Shown piece by piece: positions 31,190-43,014 of a stretch of 64,000 bases of DNA (the stretch's first letter is position 1; each line of letters opens with the position of its first letter). The position numbers and the translations under genes are program-made. Origin of the DNA: Elephas maximus indicus (lineage: Eukaryota; Chordata; Mammalia; Proboscidea; Elephantidae); NCBI RefSeq assembly GCF_024166365.1, contig NC_064825.1:107512677-107576676 (forward strand), read 5' to 3'. The notes beneath the pieces were generated by a model. That model was given only the letters and a program-made list of their open reading frames with translations. It searched no databases and was not told the DNA's origin.

Positions 31190-32290
31190 GGTTTGCGGAT
31201 TCCTGCCTTGAGAAGTTCAGCCACCTTTTTAAAAATAAAGATAGGATTGATATTGCTTCCTTAGAAAATGAGGGATGTGAGGGGAAAATTTATTCCCCAT
31301 TATCCTTTGCTCCTGGACTTTGTTGCTGTGGAAACTTCAATTTTGGGGAATTTAGTTTCAGGACAAGGGATTGGCAAATATATTAACTATGATTTTGCTG
31401 AGTTTCTGAATCAATGAGAGATGCTGGGCCCCACTACTAGACATTTTTTTTTTTTTAATAAATTAAAACATCTTTTTTAAGCTAATGTTTGAGTGATCCA
31501 TTTATTTATTGAGTGTTTCATTACATGCCTGGGAAAAACATTCCTAGAGGATACAGTGGGAAGAGGCAGAAGTAACACATGCAATTGTGAAGTTTGGACA
31601 CCATGGAATTGTAGGTTGTGCCATTCATATACACTAAGACTTGAAGTGCGGCCAGAATGCACCTTAGAGGCAATGATGGCGAGACTGTGTCTTACATACT
31701 TTGGACATGTTTTCAGGAGGGATCAGTCCCTGAAGAAGGGCATCATGCTTGGCAGAGTACAGGGTCAGTGGAAAAGAGGAAGACCTTCAACAAGGTGGAT
31801 TGACACAGTGGCTGCAACAATAAGCTCAAGTATAACAACGATTGTAAGGATGGCTCAGGACCGGGCAGTGTTTCGTTCTGTTGTGCATAGGGTCACTATG
31901 AGTCGGGACCAACTCAACGCACCTAACAAGATGTGAAAGAACCAGTTGAAGATATGCAACATATTGGGTATGGCTATGATTAACATAAATATTGAAGAGC
32001 TTCCCACTAGAGTAATCATACAGATCAAACAGAAAAACACACAACTCAGTGATATCTATCTATCCCAAAGAAAATAAATTTGTCAAATCCACTTATATTG
32101 TTTTTCATTGAAGGGGCCCCTGAAAATGAGAGAGACAAAGAAAGAGAAAGAGATTGAGAGAGAGAGAGAGTGATAATACTAATCGAGGAGGTTGATATCC
32201 AAGTTAAATATTATTACAGTTATAACAAGAAATAATCTGTGATTCATTAAAGTACTTAATGGTCCCCAGTAATCTTAATAGTTGTTGTTG
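31190..32290. repeat. Inverted repeat arm 1
   Basis: Read in reverse complement it follows 34,150-35,040 step by step: 'ctgaacttctcaaggca', 'aaatggatcact', 'gatctgtatgatt', 'ctggttctttcacat' and 'tttaatgaatcac' occur in the same order. Arm 1 is longer because an RTE fragment lies at 31,645-31,932. The arms look clearly diverged, so the event is old. Confidence 0.75.
31645..31932 (+). mobile_element. RTE LINE 3' fragment inside inverted repeat arm 1
   Basis: 'cttacatactttggacatgt', 'gggatcagtccctgaagaag', 'ggattgacacagtggctgca' and 'gggtcactatgagtcgggac' ending 'cacctaacaa'. The second arm lacks it at the matching point, so it landed after the inversion-duplication. Confidence 0.8.
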
Positions 32291-32495
32291 TTGTGAGGTG
32301 CCATGGAGTTAGTACTGATCACAGAAACCCCATGAACAACAGAACAAAACAGAGTCCATGCAAAGATGCCTTGGAAGAAAGAAACATCTACTTCTGAGAG
32401 GTCATAGCCATTGAAAACTCTTTGGAGCACAGTTCTCTAACACACATGGAGTGGGTATGAGTCGGAACTGCTTCCAGCACTGCTGGTTTTCTTGT
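32279..32495. mobile_element. RTE 3' end (minus) joined to a shortened SINE (plus)
   Basis: GTT repeats and 'gaggtgccatggagttagta' are a reversed RTE tail (about 32,279-32,350). From 32,355 'gatgccttggaagaaagaaa' to 'gtatgagtcggaactgc' is the 3' part of the SINE variant seen at 6505 and 42,800. Confidence 0.6.
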
Positions 32496-32733
32496 TTGTT
32501 GTTTATTCTTATAATTATTTACATAAAGTAAAAATATTACTTAGCCATATCATGATAATGTTTCAAAGATATTTACAACCACATAACCTCTGAAACAAGT
32601 TGAGAATATTTGAAAAAAATAATATGAAGAAAAAGAGGAGAGAGAGACTCTAGTTTCAGGCACTATTGAAAAGTAGAATGCACACAGAACTGAATCAGAC
32701 ATCCTAGTATTTTGCAAAGACTTTGCCATTGAA

Positions 32734-32892
32734 CGGAAACCCTGGTGGCTTAGTGGTTAAAAGCTATGGCTGTTAATCAAAAGAACAGCAGTTTGAATTC
32801 ACCAGCTGCTCCTTGGAAACCCTATGGGGCAGTTCTACTCTGTCCTATAAGGTCGCTATGAATCGGAATCAAGTAGATTGCAATGGGTTTGG
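32734..32892 (+). mobile_element. Afrotherian SINE, private to unit C
   Basis: 'ggaaaccctggtggcttagt' to 'aatgggtttgg', flanked by the 11-bp duplication TTGCCATTGAA at 32,723-32,733 and 32,893-32,903. Units A (6920) and D (43,235) show the empty site. Confidence 0.9.
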
Positions 32893-33344
32893 TTGCCATT
32901 GAATAAAGGTTGGACCTTGCAAATGTCACTGAAACATTCTGGATGTTGGTAAAATATCAAAACAGTCTTACTGTTTTACCTGTAATGAAGCCTCTGTCTT
33001 GACTCCCCCATTGTTGCTTAACATGGCATAATGAGACACATTTGTAGATTTTTTTCACCTTTGGAGTTACTCCCTGAGGAGATGCCAAGCAATTTGTTGA
33101 TTGTCCCTGAAGCATTTGAAAACTTAACAAAATACCTTGGGGTTGTCAGTTAAATGTCCAGGACAATTTGTATTCACCAGTGGGCAAGTTTTTCTTCGTA
33201 TAGTGTTTGTGCATGTCTGTATGTATCTATTTCATACATTATTACATTTTACTTTTTGTTAACGTGATTTTTTAATTTTATTATATGTCATATATAATGG
33301 TATGTATATATACATATATTTTCATTCACTTGTCTTTTCTTTAA

Positions 33345-33495
33345 TGGGAGGCATTCTTTCAGTGCAATGTAGAAACACCCACTGTTAACTGAAAGGTTGG
33401 CAGTGTGAACCATCAAGCCATTACGAGCAGAAAAGACCTGGCCATCTGCACCCATAAAGATTACAGACTAGGCAACCCTACAGGGCAGTTCTTTT
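33345..33495 (+). mobile_element. Afrotherian SINE, long form
   Basis: 'cagtgcaatgtagaaacacc', 'ctggccatctgcacccataa' and 'ggcaaccctacagggcagtt'. The tail is replaced by RTE sequence at about 33,500. Confidence 0.65.
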
Positions 33496-33499
33496 CTGT

Positions 33500-33890
33500 T
33501 CAGCTTTTGAAATTCCGAGTGTTTTTCCCTTTGGTTTTCTAACTCTAGGGCTTTGCACATCTCATTAGAATATTTTACTCTTTCTTCTAGAGCTGCCTTT
33601 TGAAATCTTCTGTTCAGCTCCTTTACTTCATTTCTTTCATTCTCTTTAGCTACACTATGATCAAGACCAAGTTTCAAAGTCTCTCTTGACATTTTGGTCT
33701 TTTCTTTCTTTCCTGTCTTTTTAATGACCTTTTGCTTTCTTCATGTATGATGTCCTTGATGTCTTCCCATAACTCATCTGGTCTTCTATCATTAGTGCTC
33801 AGTAAGTACAGTCTAATCTTGAGATGGTCTCCAAATTCAGGTGGGATATACTCAAGGTCATATTTTGGCCCTCATGGACTGCTTATTAGT
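33500..33890 (-). mobile_element. RTE LINE internal fragment
   Basis: The minus strand matches the linker region of the unit A RTE (about 14,150-14,560): 'gacatt-ttggtcttttct', 'gatgtccttgatgtcttccc' and 'gggatatactcaaggt'. It begins inside the element at both ends, so it is a rearranged piece. Confidence 0.7.
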
Positions 33891-33944
33891 AACTTTCTCT
33901 AATTTAGAAATTATATGCCATTACTATTTGACACTTGGTGGAAG

Positions 33945-34165
33945 GGACCAGTTCCTGGAGAAGGATATCGTGATTGGTAATGACAGAGTGAGTGAAAAAG
34001 AGGAACACCCTCAATGAGATGGATTGGCACAGTGCCTGAAACAATGAGCTCAAGAATAGCAAAGATTATGAGGATAACCCAGGATGGGGCAGCGATTCTT
34101 TTTTGTTGTCCATGGGGTCACTGAGTCAGAACCGACTGGCCTGCACCTATCAATAACATTAAGTA
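33945..34165 (+). mobile_element. RTE LINE 3' fragment
   Basis: 'gggaccagttcctggagaag', 'tcaatgagatggattggcac' and 'gggtcactgagtcagaaccg'. It lies against the start of inverted repeat arm 2 and opposite in orientation to the piece just before it. Confidence 0.7.
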
Positions 34166-35040
34166 TTAAGATTATTGAGGTCTATGAAATATTTAATGAA
34201 TCACTGATTGTTTCTTATTCTAACTATAATAGTATTTAACTTGTATACTCAACCTCCTCAGTTAGTATTTTCTTTTCATTCTCTCTCTGTTTCTCTGTCT
34301 CTCTTATTTTCAGATGCCTCTTCAGTGAAAAACTACACAGGCCTATTAGACAAATACATATTTTTGGGTTGATGGATATCCTTGAGTGGTATGTTGCTCC
34401 TTTTGATCTGTATGATTCTTGTAGTGGGGAGCTCTGTATGTTTACATTAACATTGCAATGTCTAACATATTGCATATTTTCAGCTGGTTCTTTCACATTT
34501 TTATCTGTAAATGGCACAACATAGAACCCCATAGTCCCCAAACTTGCCAATTGAATGTGGTGCTTTTGTCTCTTCCAATTGTATCATCTAAGAATGCTTT
34601 TCCAGTGCATGTAATGAAACACTAAATAAATAAATGGATCACTTAAACATTAGCTCATGGAAGAGGGTTTAATTTCTATATAATCAAAGCAAAACAAAAA
34701 AACAAAGTCCAGTAGTTCAGCCTGATGGCTTTCACTGGTCCAGTAGCTCAGCAAAATCCAAATCAATGTATTTCCCAATCTTTTGTCATTAAATACCCAA
34801 AAAATTGAGCTCACACAACAACAAAGCCCAGGAAGCAGAAGAAGGTGGGAATAAATCTTCTCCTCACAGACCTCCTTCTATACGGAAGTAACATTGACCT
34901 TGACAAGCCCCTGGCGACTTCTATGAGTCATTAGCAACAGTGTTTTACCTTTCTTCTTCTTCTTTTTTAAATTCTACTTCTATTTTTTAAAAGGAGACTG
35001 AACTTCTCAAGGCAAAAATCCAGAAATCATTTATTAAAAT
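34150..35040. repeat. Inverted repeat arm 2
   Basis: Reverse-complement partner of 31,190-32,290, about 1.9 kb away. It contains no intact frame. The identity of the original sequence is unknown to me. Confidence 0.75.
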
Positions 35041-36080
35041 AGGAGCTTCTTTGCTCACTTATTTTGATCACATTTCTTACTATTTAATAATAATTCCTGG
35101 TATCCCTCACTGCACATTTATTATAAACCTGCTCAGACTATGTCCTGCATCCACTTTGTGATGGTTTTCCATTATTTGGTTTGAGCAAGTCATGCGTCCA
35201 AAATCAACTGATTAGCTTGTTGAGTCAATTGATTAATTCATCGTCTTTATGGAATTTACTTTCTCTCTCAGACATTGTCCTAGGTATTCACTATTTTAGA
35301 AACCCCACTGCTATTTCTCTTCTTTTAGTCTGATACCTGCCAGAGTGAAGTTTTATTCTCTGTCATCTTGAGGATGACATCATTGAAGCAAAATATTGAT
35401 ATTAAGAGATAATTTAGAGTAGTTGTGTGAGCATGGAAACTGGAGCTAGACCATGCTTGAAACTTGACTCTAATGCATAAAACATCTGTGAACTTGGACA
35501 ATTAATTTATCTTTCATGAGTTGAACTTGGATAATTTATTAGCCCTCTCTGAGCCTCCATTTCATCTCCTAAAAATCTAAATATTAACAGAACCTACCTC
35601 ATAGAGTTGTTATGATGATTAATTAAAACCTGAAGAATGATGATAATATAGCATTCAATCAATGTGAAATATTATTACCTGGTAGTGTTCATGACCATCT
35701 TAATCTTCTAATTACTTCAAACTTTTCAAAATATTTATGCTCACATGACAATAAAGCATGCATCTTTTTTCTCATATTCCAATTAACTAACTTATTCAAA
35801 TTTCATTGGCTACACAGGGGATATTATTTTATGATTGTGAACCAAGAAAATAATTTAGACTCTAGTTGTCATTGTTAGGTGCCACTGAGTTGGTTCCAAA
35901 ACATCACGACCCTATAGTACAGAGCAGAACTGCTCTATAGGTTTTCCCAGGAGCAGCTGTTGTATTTGAACTGTCAACCTTTTGGTTAACAGCTGAGCTC
36001 TTAAGCACAAGTTCCAGGGCTCCTAGGCCCTAGTAGCTTCAATAAAATCCTAGAAATTAAAAAAAAGAAAGAAAGAAAAA
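35041..36080. other. Distal upstream flank of unit C
   Basis: No gene. From about 35,205 it matches unit B (22,292-22,744 and 26,671-26,890). One SINE lies at 35,865-36,028. Confidence 0.5.
35865..36028 (-). mobile_element. Afrotherian SINE, reversed
   Basis: 'ttgttaggtgccactgagtt', 'agcagaactgctctataggt' and the reversed head 'ggttaacagctgagctctta' with 'ccagggctcc'. Absent from the unit B counterpart near 26,845. Confidence 0.75.
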
Positions 36081-37434
36081 TGTACGGAAAAATTTGAGGA
36101 GTAACATGGAGCTACTATGTCCACAAGGCAAGATAACTATATCCTTGCCACATAACAGACCTTACTTGATTTAGAAATACAGCATGGGCAAAACTATGGG
36201 ATTAACTCATTTTTCTTCTCATAATAGGGTGAATAAAAATCAATAAAAATATAGTGCATTATAAATATAGAGCAAAGTTTAGGAATACCAAACCAGTGAA
36301 AGTCAACTTAGCTCATAATAGAATATCCTGTTACTCAAGGAAATAAAAAAATAATTAAAGAAAAAATTTTTTTTTAAGTTCTTCATATAGATACAAAAAG
36401 GCAACAACATATACAATAACAAAGATAATTGTTAAAGAAGAATAACCTGTGGGAAAAGGATTTCAGAACTGAGAGGCTCTATGGTTGTCTTCAAGAAGCT
36501 TATCTTAATTGGTATATATTCTGATATAGACAAAATCGGCAGATTAAAACCAAGTCAGATGCAGAGCTGAACTTGTGGATGGCTAAACTGCAAGGTATGT
36601 TCAGTTAACAGATTTTCATGTGAAAGTAAAGGCATTAACGAGGAAAGAATGGAGCTCCAAGGTCTGGAAAGAGGGCATTTGAGCAAATTCAGATAACAGA
36701 GTAATTCAAATCATCACATACACTGAGACTCCTTTCAGCCTGGTCTGAATCTAATACACCGCTCAGAAGACTACAAAGGTTAAAACAGAAGGCAAGGGCT
36801 TACACAAACAGACAAAAACACATAATGGCCCTGCAAAGCTTATTCTAATAGTTGAAAAAAAAAAAAACACCAGAATCACTGTGATTCCAATTTTGTACCT
36901 AGTACTTTTTTCCCACCCCCACTTTGCATATCCACTCTCCTTGCCTGATTTCGTAGTTGCCAACACATTCTCCAAAAACCCAAACCCACTGCCATCGAGA
37001 CTATTGCAACTCATAGTGACCCTATAGGAAAGGGTAGAACTGCCCCATAGGGCTTCCAAGGCTGTAAATCTTTACGGGACCCGATTACCACATCTTCCTC
37101 CCATTGAGTGGATGGTGGCTTCAAATCATGGACTTTTCAGTTAGCGTTCAAGCACTTTAACCACTCTACCACAGGGCCCCAACACATTCTCCTGTACTAT
37201 AAAACTGACTTAATTATTTTGTTTGTGATCCATCTCTCCCTTTCAAGGGAGGCAAAGGTTTTTACGCCTTTGTTCCTCAATACGTTTAGAGCACTTAGAA
37301 GAGTAACTGGCACATAGAAGGCAATTTACAAATATATGTTGAATATATTTGTGGTTGCTATTCTCATTGGAGGCACACAGAAAAGGTTTAAAGTCCATAA
37401 TGTAAATTTATAAGAATCATATGGTACTTCAAAC
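36081..37434. other. Downstream flank of the unit D receptor
   Basis: No gene. It matches unit A from base 1 onward and unit C from 27,560. It contains the shared minus-strand SINE at 36,973-37,190. Confidence 0.55.
36973..37190 (-). mobile_element. Afrotherian SINE, shared by units A, C, D and E
   Basis: 'cccactgccatcgagactat', 'agggtagaactgccccatag' and the head 'taaccactctaccacagg'. Unit D copy of the insertion at 660-868. Confidence 0.8.
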
Positions 37435-38376
37435 TTAAGAAAATACATTGCTTTTTTTTCTCCAGGTCTTAAGCAGGGCATATTTTACATCTTTGTTCCT
37501 TAAGCTATAAATCAAGGGATTCAACATGGGGATAACCAGGGTGTAAAATACAGAAGTCAATTTATCAGTGTCAAAGGAGTGACTGGTCTTGGGCTGCATG
37601 TACATAAATATTAAAGTCCCAGAGAACACTACCACCACTGTCAGGTGGGATCCACAGGTGGAGAAGGCCTTGTACCTTCCCTCAGCTGAGTTCATCCTGA
37701 GAATGGCTGCAAGAACAAGCAGGTAAGAAATAACAACTATTAGGAGAGATGAAATCAAATCAAAAGTTGCTAAGACCAGCAGGATCAACTCGATTTCATG
37801 TGTGTTTGAGCAGAGCAAAGAGAACAAGGAGAGAGCATCACAGTAGAAATGACTGATGACATTGTAGCCACAGAAGGGTAAATTAAAAATCTTTATGGTG
37901 ATGAGAAGAGAAACAAATGTGCTGTAGAGATAGATGATTGCAACCAGCACCTGACACACCCTCTGTGACATGATGACTGTGTAGAGCAGAGGGTTACAAA
38001 TGGCCACATAGCGGTCACAGGACATTGCTGACAGAATAAACAGTTCGGTAGTTATGAACATAGTAAAAAAAGCTAGCTGTGTAGCACAAAAATAATAAGA
38101 GATTGTGTTTTCATCCACAACTAAATTTACCAACATTTTGGGTCCCACAGCTGTTGAATAACCAAGATCAGTGATAGCCAGCTGTCTGAGAAAAAAGTAC
38201 ATGGGTGTTTGCAGCTTGGAGTCTACCTTGGTGAGGATGATGATGCCCAAGTTGCCCACCACTGAGATCATGTAGATGATGAGGAACAGCCCGAACAATG
38301 GCACCTGCAGCTCTGGACGGTCTGTGATTCCCGTCAGAATGAATTCATTCAGCACTGTTAGATTGTGTTCGTCCAT
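37435..38376 (-). CDS. OR8K-like: Olfactory receptor, OR8K-like; intact
   Basis: 313-residue odorant receptor, family role in odorant detection at the ciliary membrane through Golf and adenylate cyclase. All hallmarks are in place: NLT at 5-7, GN at 41-42 (TM1), PMYFFL at 58-63 and LAITDLGYS at 66-74 (TM2), Cys97 at the start of TM3, DRYVAIC at 121-127, loop-2 cysteines 169, 179 and 189, MNSAEGRYKAFSTCGSHL leading into TM6, and PMLNPLIYSLRNKDVKYAL in TM7 and the tail. The one oddity is Cys at 120, before DRY, where the neighbours have Tyr. The tail ends at NVFS with a TAA a few codons earlier than in unit A. The start has a strong context (AAG before, G after). This is the best candidate in the window for a working receptor. 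The OR8K label is from remembered subfamily resemblance; the exact ortholog is not assigned. Confidence 0.92.
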   Translation of the reverse strand: MDEHNLTVLNEFILTGITDRPELQVPLFGLFLIIYMISVVGNLGIIILTKVDSKLQTPMYFFLRQLAITDLGYSTAVGPKMLVNLVVDENTISYYFCATQLAFFTMFITTELFILSAMSCDRYVAICNPLLYTVIMSQRVCQVLVAIIYLYSTFVSLLITIKIFNLPFCGYNVISHFYCDALSLFSLLCSNTHEIELILLVLATFDLISSLLIVVISYLLVLAAILRMNSAEGRYKAFSTCGSHLTVVVVFSGTLIFMYMQPKTSHSFDTDKLTSVFYTLVIPMLNPLIYSLRNKDVKYALLKTWRKKSNVFS

Positions 38377-39693
38377 CTTGGTCTATCAGGAAACCTATTC
38401 TGAATACAGACATCAGCATAGTTAATATTTTTTATTCAGTATCATCTGGTAGAGTTTTTGTATGCAAAATCAATAAGATAAAGCCAAACTTTCCAAAACA
38501 GGTAGTTGAATGTAAACCTATCTCCCACAACTTACTCCATGGCACCTAACAACAACAATAACAACACATAGAGATAGAGGGATAGGGAGAGAGGAAAAAA
38601 GGAGAGAAAGAGAGAGAGATAACTGGTTATTAGTTGGGATGAATATGTTCCCCAAGGAACATTTGTCAATGTCTAGGATATTTTAGAAGTCACACCTAGG
38701 AGAAGGATACTATTGATATCTAACAGAGTCTTGGGATGTTACCAAACATTCTCATATATACAGGGCAACAAAATGTCAATAGGGCTGAAATTGAGAAACT
38801 CTCATATAGATGTAGATATACATATAGGCAAACATATAAACATACACACATACATAAAAATATACATGTATACATACACATATACATACATGAATTAAAA
38901 AAATAAATTAAAAGTTTTAGGTATATGGATGGTTACTAAGTTTTCTGTTTGGCATTTATACAATGACAATTACATAATGTCATTTACAAAATTACGATAC
39001 ACATTTTAATTACATTATAAAAATTTTAAAGTACAAATTGCCAAAACGTGTGGAAATATTTAATATGCCTTACCTCGAAACGTAGTCCTATGAAAGCCCT
39101 TGTGCCACAGGTGGTACAGACTGAAAAAACTTACTTGACAGGTATTGAACACAAGGAAAATCTAATAGATCCTGGTGGGGATTATTTGTCTTTATACCGG
39201 GAAATATCCCTGGTAATAGACACATACAGTTGTAGTCTCTGTTATACCTCGACTTGTGTGTTATCTAATAAGATATTAAATCTCTTTATCGAGATCTTCA
39301 ACATGACCATGTCCTTTCAGTGTTGTTGGATAGATAAATGAAGATTTATTGTTTCAGTGTGCTTACAGTGTTGGGAAATAGCTCTCAAATATCAATTAGA
39401 TAGTGTTTTTCTTTTTTAATGATGACGGTGAGGTGCCTGAAAGGAGTTTTCTTTACATAAAAAAGCATATGTAAATTCTTTTTGTTTGACTTAACTTGTA
39501 TGTCAGGGCTATGAGGAGTAGATTGACTAGTGTGTTATCCATATACCTGGCTCTGGCCATTCCCTACACTATCTATCTTCGACTCCATGAGGAAAAGTGG
39601 ACCATCAGTGTGACAGTCTTTTGGATAACATATCGTCTACTTAAGTTAAAATATTTTAATATGAGTTTACCCTAATGTAAATTTACTTAAAAT
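38377..39693. other. Upstream flank of the unit D receptor
   Basis: No gene. It matches 2062-3453 of unit A, with the RTE tail remnant at 38,530-38,570 and a TACATA-type low-complexity tract at about 38,810-38,895. Confidence 0.5.
38400..38402 (-). promoter_or_regulatory. Candidate 3' splice acceptor, unit D receptor
   Basis: Minus strand 'gatgtctgtattcag' ends here, again 23 nt before the ATG. The preceding bases differ from the other copies, but CAG is kept. Confidence 0.4.
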
Positions 39694-39709
39694 ACATCCT
39701 CCCCTCAGG

Positions 39710-40623
39710 AAAAGTGTGTGTCAGGATTGTGTCCTTTCACCATACTAATTCAATCTGTCTGCTGAGCAAATAGTCAGAGAAGCTGGACTATAGGAAGAAG
39801 AACAGGGCATCAGGATTTGAAGGAGACTAATTTACAACTGGTGATATGCAGATGACACAATCTTTCTTGCTGAAACTGAAGAGGACTTGAACCACTTACC
39901 GATGAAAATCAAAGACTATGGCCTTCAGTATGGATTATACCTCAACATAAAGGAAGCAAAAACTCTCACAACTGAACCAATAAGCAGTATTATGATCAGT
40001 GGAGAAAAGTTTGAGGTTGCAAGGATTTCATCTTACTTGGATCCACAATCAACACCCATGGAAGCAGCAGTCAAGAAATCAACAGATGCATTGCATTGGG
40101 CAAAACTGCAGCAAAATATTTAAAGTGCTGAAAAGTGAAGATGTCACCTTGAAGACGAAGGTGCTCCTGACCCTAGCCATGGTATTTTCAATAGCCTCAT
40201 AAGCATGTGAAGGCTGAATGATGAATAAGGAAGGCTGAAAAAGAATTGACACCTTTGAATTATGGTGTTGAAGAAGAATATTGAATACATCATGTACTGG
40301 CAAAAGAACAAACAAATCTTTCTTGGAAGAAATACAGCCAGAGTGCTCCTTAGAAGCAAGGGTGACAAGACTCACTCTCACATTCATTGGAAATGTTGTC
40401 AGGAGGGATCAGTCCCTAGAGAAGGACATCACGCTTGCTAAAGCAAAGGGTCGGGGAAAAAGAGGAAAACCTTCGATGAGATGGATTGACATATTGGCTG
40501 CAACAATGGAGTCAAGCATAACAATGATTGTGAGAGTGGTGTAGGACCTGGCAGTGTTTTGTTCTGTTGTACGTAGGGTCACTATGAATTGGAATCTACT
40601 CAATGGCACATAAGAACAACAAC
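39710..40623 (+). mobile_element. RTE/BovB-type LINE, 5'-truncated (unit D copy)
   Basis: Same insertion as 3470-4363. It has 14 bp ('ctgctgagcaaata') that the A copy lacks near 39,760. 'gatatgcagatgacacaa' at about 39,843 is the RT YADD box. Frames are broken. Confidence 0.85.
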
Positions 40624-40967
40624 ATGTCTTCCCCTTAGGGGAATTTTCTTTATAACTAACACATGCTAAGTTGTTTTTATCAAATCAGATGTATTTGCTC
40701 ATGGAAGATCCTAAGAAAATGAGAGGAAATTTCAGCAAATTGGGAAAATGTAAGGTCATTGTCACTGATTTTAAATAATGAAGTTTCATGAAAAAATTCC
40801 TTTTGGAGAGAGATTCTTTAGTTTAAAGGAAAAATATTACTCAAGAGCATAAGACCAAATGCACTGAAAAGATATACACGGATTCCTGGTTTTTATTTTA
40901 ACTCCTTCGATACATTAAGGATGCAGGTAATTCTCTGTATTATTATATAGCACATAAACCCAGTAAA

Positions 40968-41128
40968 AACCAAACCCAGTACCATCGAGTCTATTACAAC
41001 TCATAGCAGCACTATAGGACAGAGTAGAACTGCCCCACAGAGTTTCCAAGGAGTGCCTGGCAGATTCGAACTGCCGACCCTTTGGTTAGCAGCAGTAGCA
41101 TGTAACCACTATGCAACCAGGGTTTCCA
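40968..41128 (-). mobile_element. Afrotherian SINE, private to unit D
   Basis: 'aaaaaccaaacccagtacca' to 'ccactatgcaaccagggttt'. Unit A runs through this place near 4690 without it. Confidence 0.85.
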
Positions 41129-41489
41129 TACAGCACACAGTGTATATAAATATAAGTATATTGAAATTAAGATATACATAATAACTAAACCCAATCCCTA
41201 AAAAGTCACAGGTTAAACAAACAAATACCAGAGAAGGATGAGGATGGCAGTTTAAGGTAAAAGAATGAATCATTCGAAATGATGCTACTTACCATGAAAA
41301 TAGCAGTACCAGCAGCTTCTGAGTGAGGAAAAATCCAGCATAGAGGCAAATATAATATTATCATGCTTAATTACCGCATGATTACAGGGGAAAGACACTA
41401 CCTCATATAAAACATTGTGTATGAGTTTGAGCCTTCTAATACCCTAACTCCTTCTTATGCACACACAGTGCTTATGTCAGAAAAGCAAC

Positions 41490-42135
41490 TGTTGATCTTT
41501 TCCTGCCTGGAGCAAAGGAGAACAAAGAAAGCCAAAGACTAGAGGAAGCAGTTACTCCAAAGGAAGAACGGCCCCACATGAACCACTAACTGCTTTAAAC
41601 TGAGACCAGAAGGAGTAGGTGGTGCCTGGCTTCCACTACAGACAGCTCTGACCAGTGTCATAATAGAAGGACTCTGGTGGAATGGGTAAAAATTGTAGAA
41701 CAACAACAACAACAAAAAACTAGACCAGATTTAATGGTCTGAAAGAGATTGCGGGAATCTCCAAGACAATTTTCATAAGACAATCTTGTAACATGAAACT
41801 ATAGTCTCTTCTGGGTGCCACCATTCAGTCAAAAATAGATGAGGCTATAAAGTAAACAATAACATCCTTGAAGAAAGTGCTTCTTAGAATAACCAACTAT
41901 ATGAGACCAAAACGGCGACACTCGCCTAAAACCAGAGATGAGAAGACAGGGACGGACAACCAAGCAAGCCTAAGGAAAACAGGGAACAAAGAGAGGAAAT
42001 GGAGAGGGTGGTAACACATAGCAGGCATTGAAAGCATGGTCATGAAACAACTAGTGATAAGAATCATTGATTGGAAAATTAATTTGCTATATAAACTATT
42101 ACCTAAAGCACAATAAATGTTATAAAAAAAAAACA
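41490..42135 (+). mobile_element. L1 3'UTR fragment, sense strand (unit D copy)
   Basis: Partner of 5190-5835: 'ggtgcctggcttccactaca' to 'aaagcacaataaatgtt' with an A-rich end. Confidence 0.7.
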
Positions 42136-42795
42136 CAGAATTGGGTATCAGTAGATATTGCAATTAAGAAAACAACTACAGTGAATGCAGTAAACTCAAT
42201 ACAAATCTTGCTTAGTTGCAATGATGAAAGGCTGAAGGAAAAAAGCACTTACATTGGTGAATAATGATTTTTCTGTTAAGTCAGAGAAGCTAAAAGGACT
42301 GTCAACAGGTTTGGAGCTCTATGGAGAGCACCAAATTAAATTTCATAGTTTACTGTCTTTGTTGAGTATCTACTTCTTACCTCAAAAAGCTATGTTCTTT
42401 GAGAAAATTACATCTTCTTTATGCCAGATCCCACCGGAAATTGAAGAACATTGTATATATTATACTCTTGTCATAAAACTGGGCACTTAAAATTTTCCTA
42501 AACTCCAAAAAATTGTTTTCCACACCTCAACATGAGGCATAAGATGGAAATTTATTTATTCCCCATCAAGAGATTAGTAAAAATGCACACTTATATAGTA
42601 ATTTAAATAGGCATTAAATGTTAAACTCTATTTTGGAAGGGTATAAAAAGAGCCTAGAGCCAGTATATAACTAACGATTTGGAAAGACATCAACACTGGA
42701 GACTGAATACACACAACTTCATAATTCTGCCACAGGATTTTTTAATACTGCATAGTCTTCCTTTACTTTCATATTTGAGCTCTATTATTTACATA
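42136..42795. other. Unrecognised non-coding stretch, unit D
   Basis: Counterpart of 5836-6500; nothing recognised. Confidence 0.35.
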
Positions 42796-42799
42796 ATTA

Positions 42800-43010
42800 G
42801 GCCACCTGCGAGGTGCCAACGACGAGGAGCTCAGCTACGAACTGAAAGATTGGCAGGTCTAGTCCACTTAGAAGTGCCTTGGAAGGAAGAAAGATCTACT
42901 TGTGAAAGGTCACAGCCGTTGAAACCCCTATGGAGCACAGCTCTCTACACACATGTGGTGGCTGTGAGTCAGAACTGACTCTGGAACAACTGCTTTGGTT
43001 TTTTGTTTGC
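42800..43010 (+). mobile_element. Afrotherian SINE variant (unit D copy)
   Basis: 'gaggtgccaacgacgaggag' to 'gtggctgtgagtcagaactg'. Partner of 6505-6715. Confidence 0.7.
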
Positions 43011-43014
43011 TTTT

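Larger units (their letters stand above)
27556..36080. repeat. Tandem duplication unit C
   Basis: Closest to unit E: shared SINE pair downstream of the receptor, similar 5' flank with the GATA-rich tract and the 'ggctggagggattaggaggc' text (30,677 and 63,916). The middle and right parts also match A and D (32,500-33,290) and B (35,205-36,080). Confidence 0.75.

Noticed and set aside
31826-32044. Minus-strand frames with OR-like text (LICMITLVGSSSI, then an FFHIL stretch) in inverted repeat arm 1
   Set aside because: The resemblance to an OR TM1 region is weak, there is no PMYFFL, GN or TM3 motif, and the second arm shows no matching open frame. It also runs into an RTE fragment.
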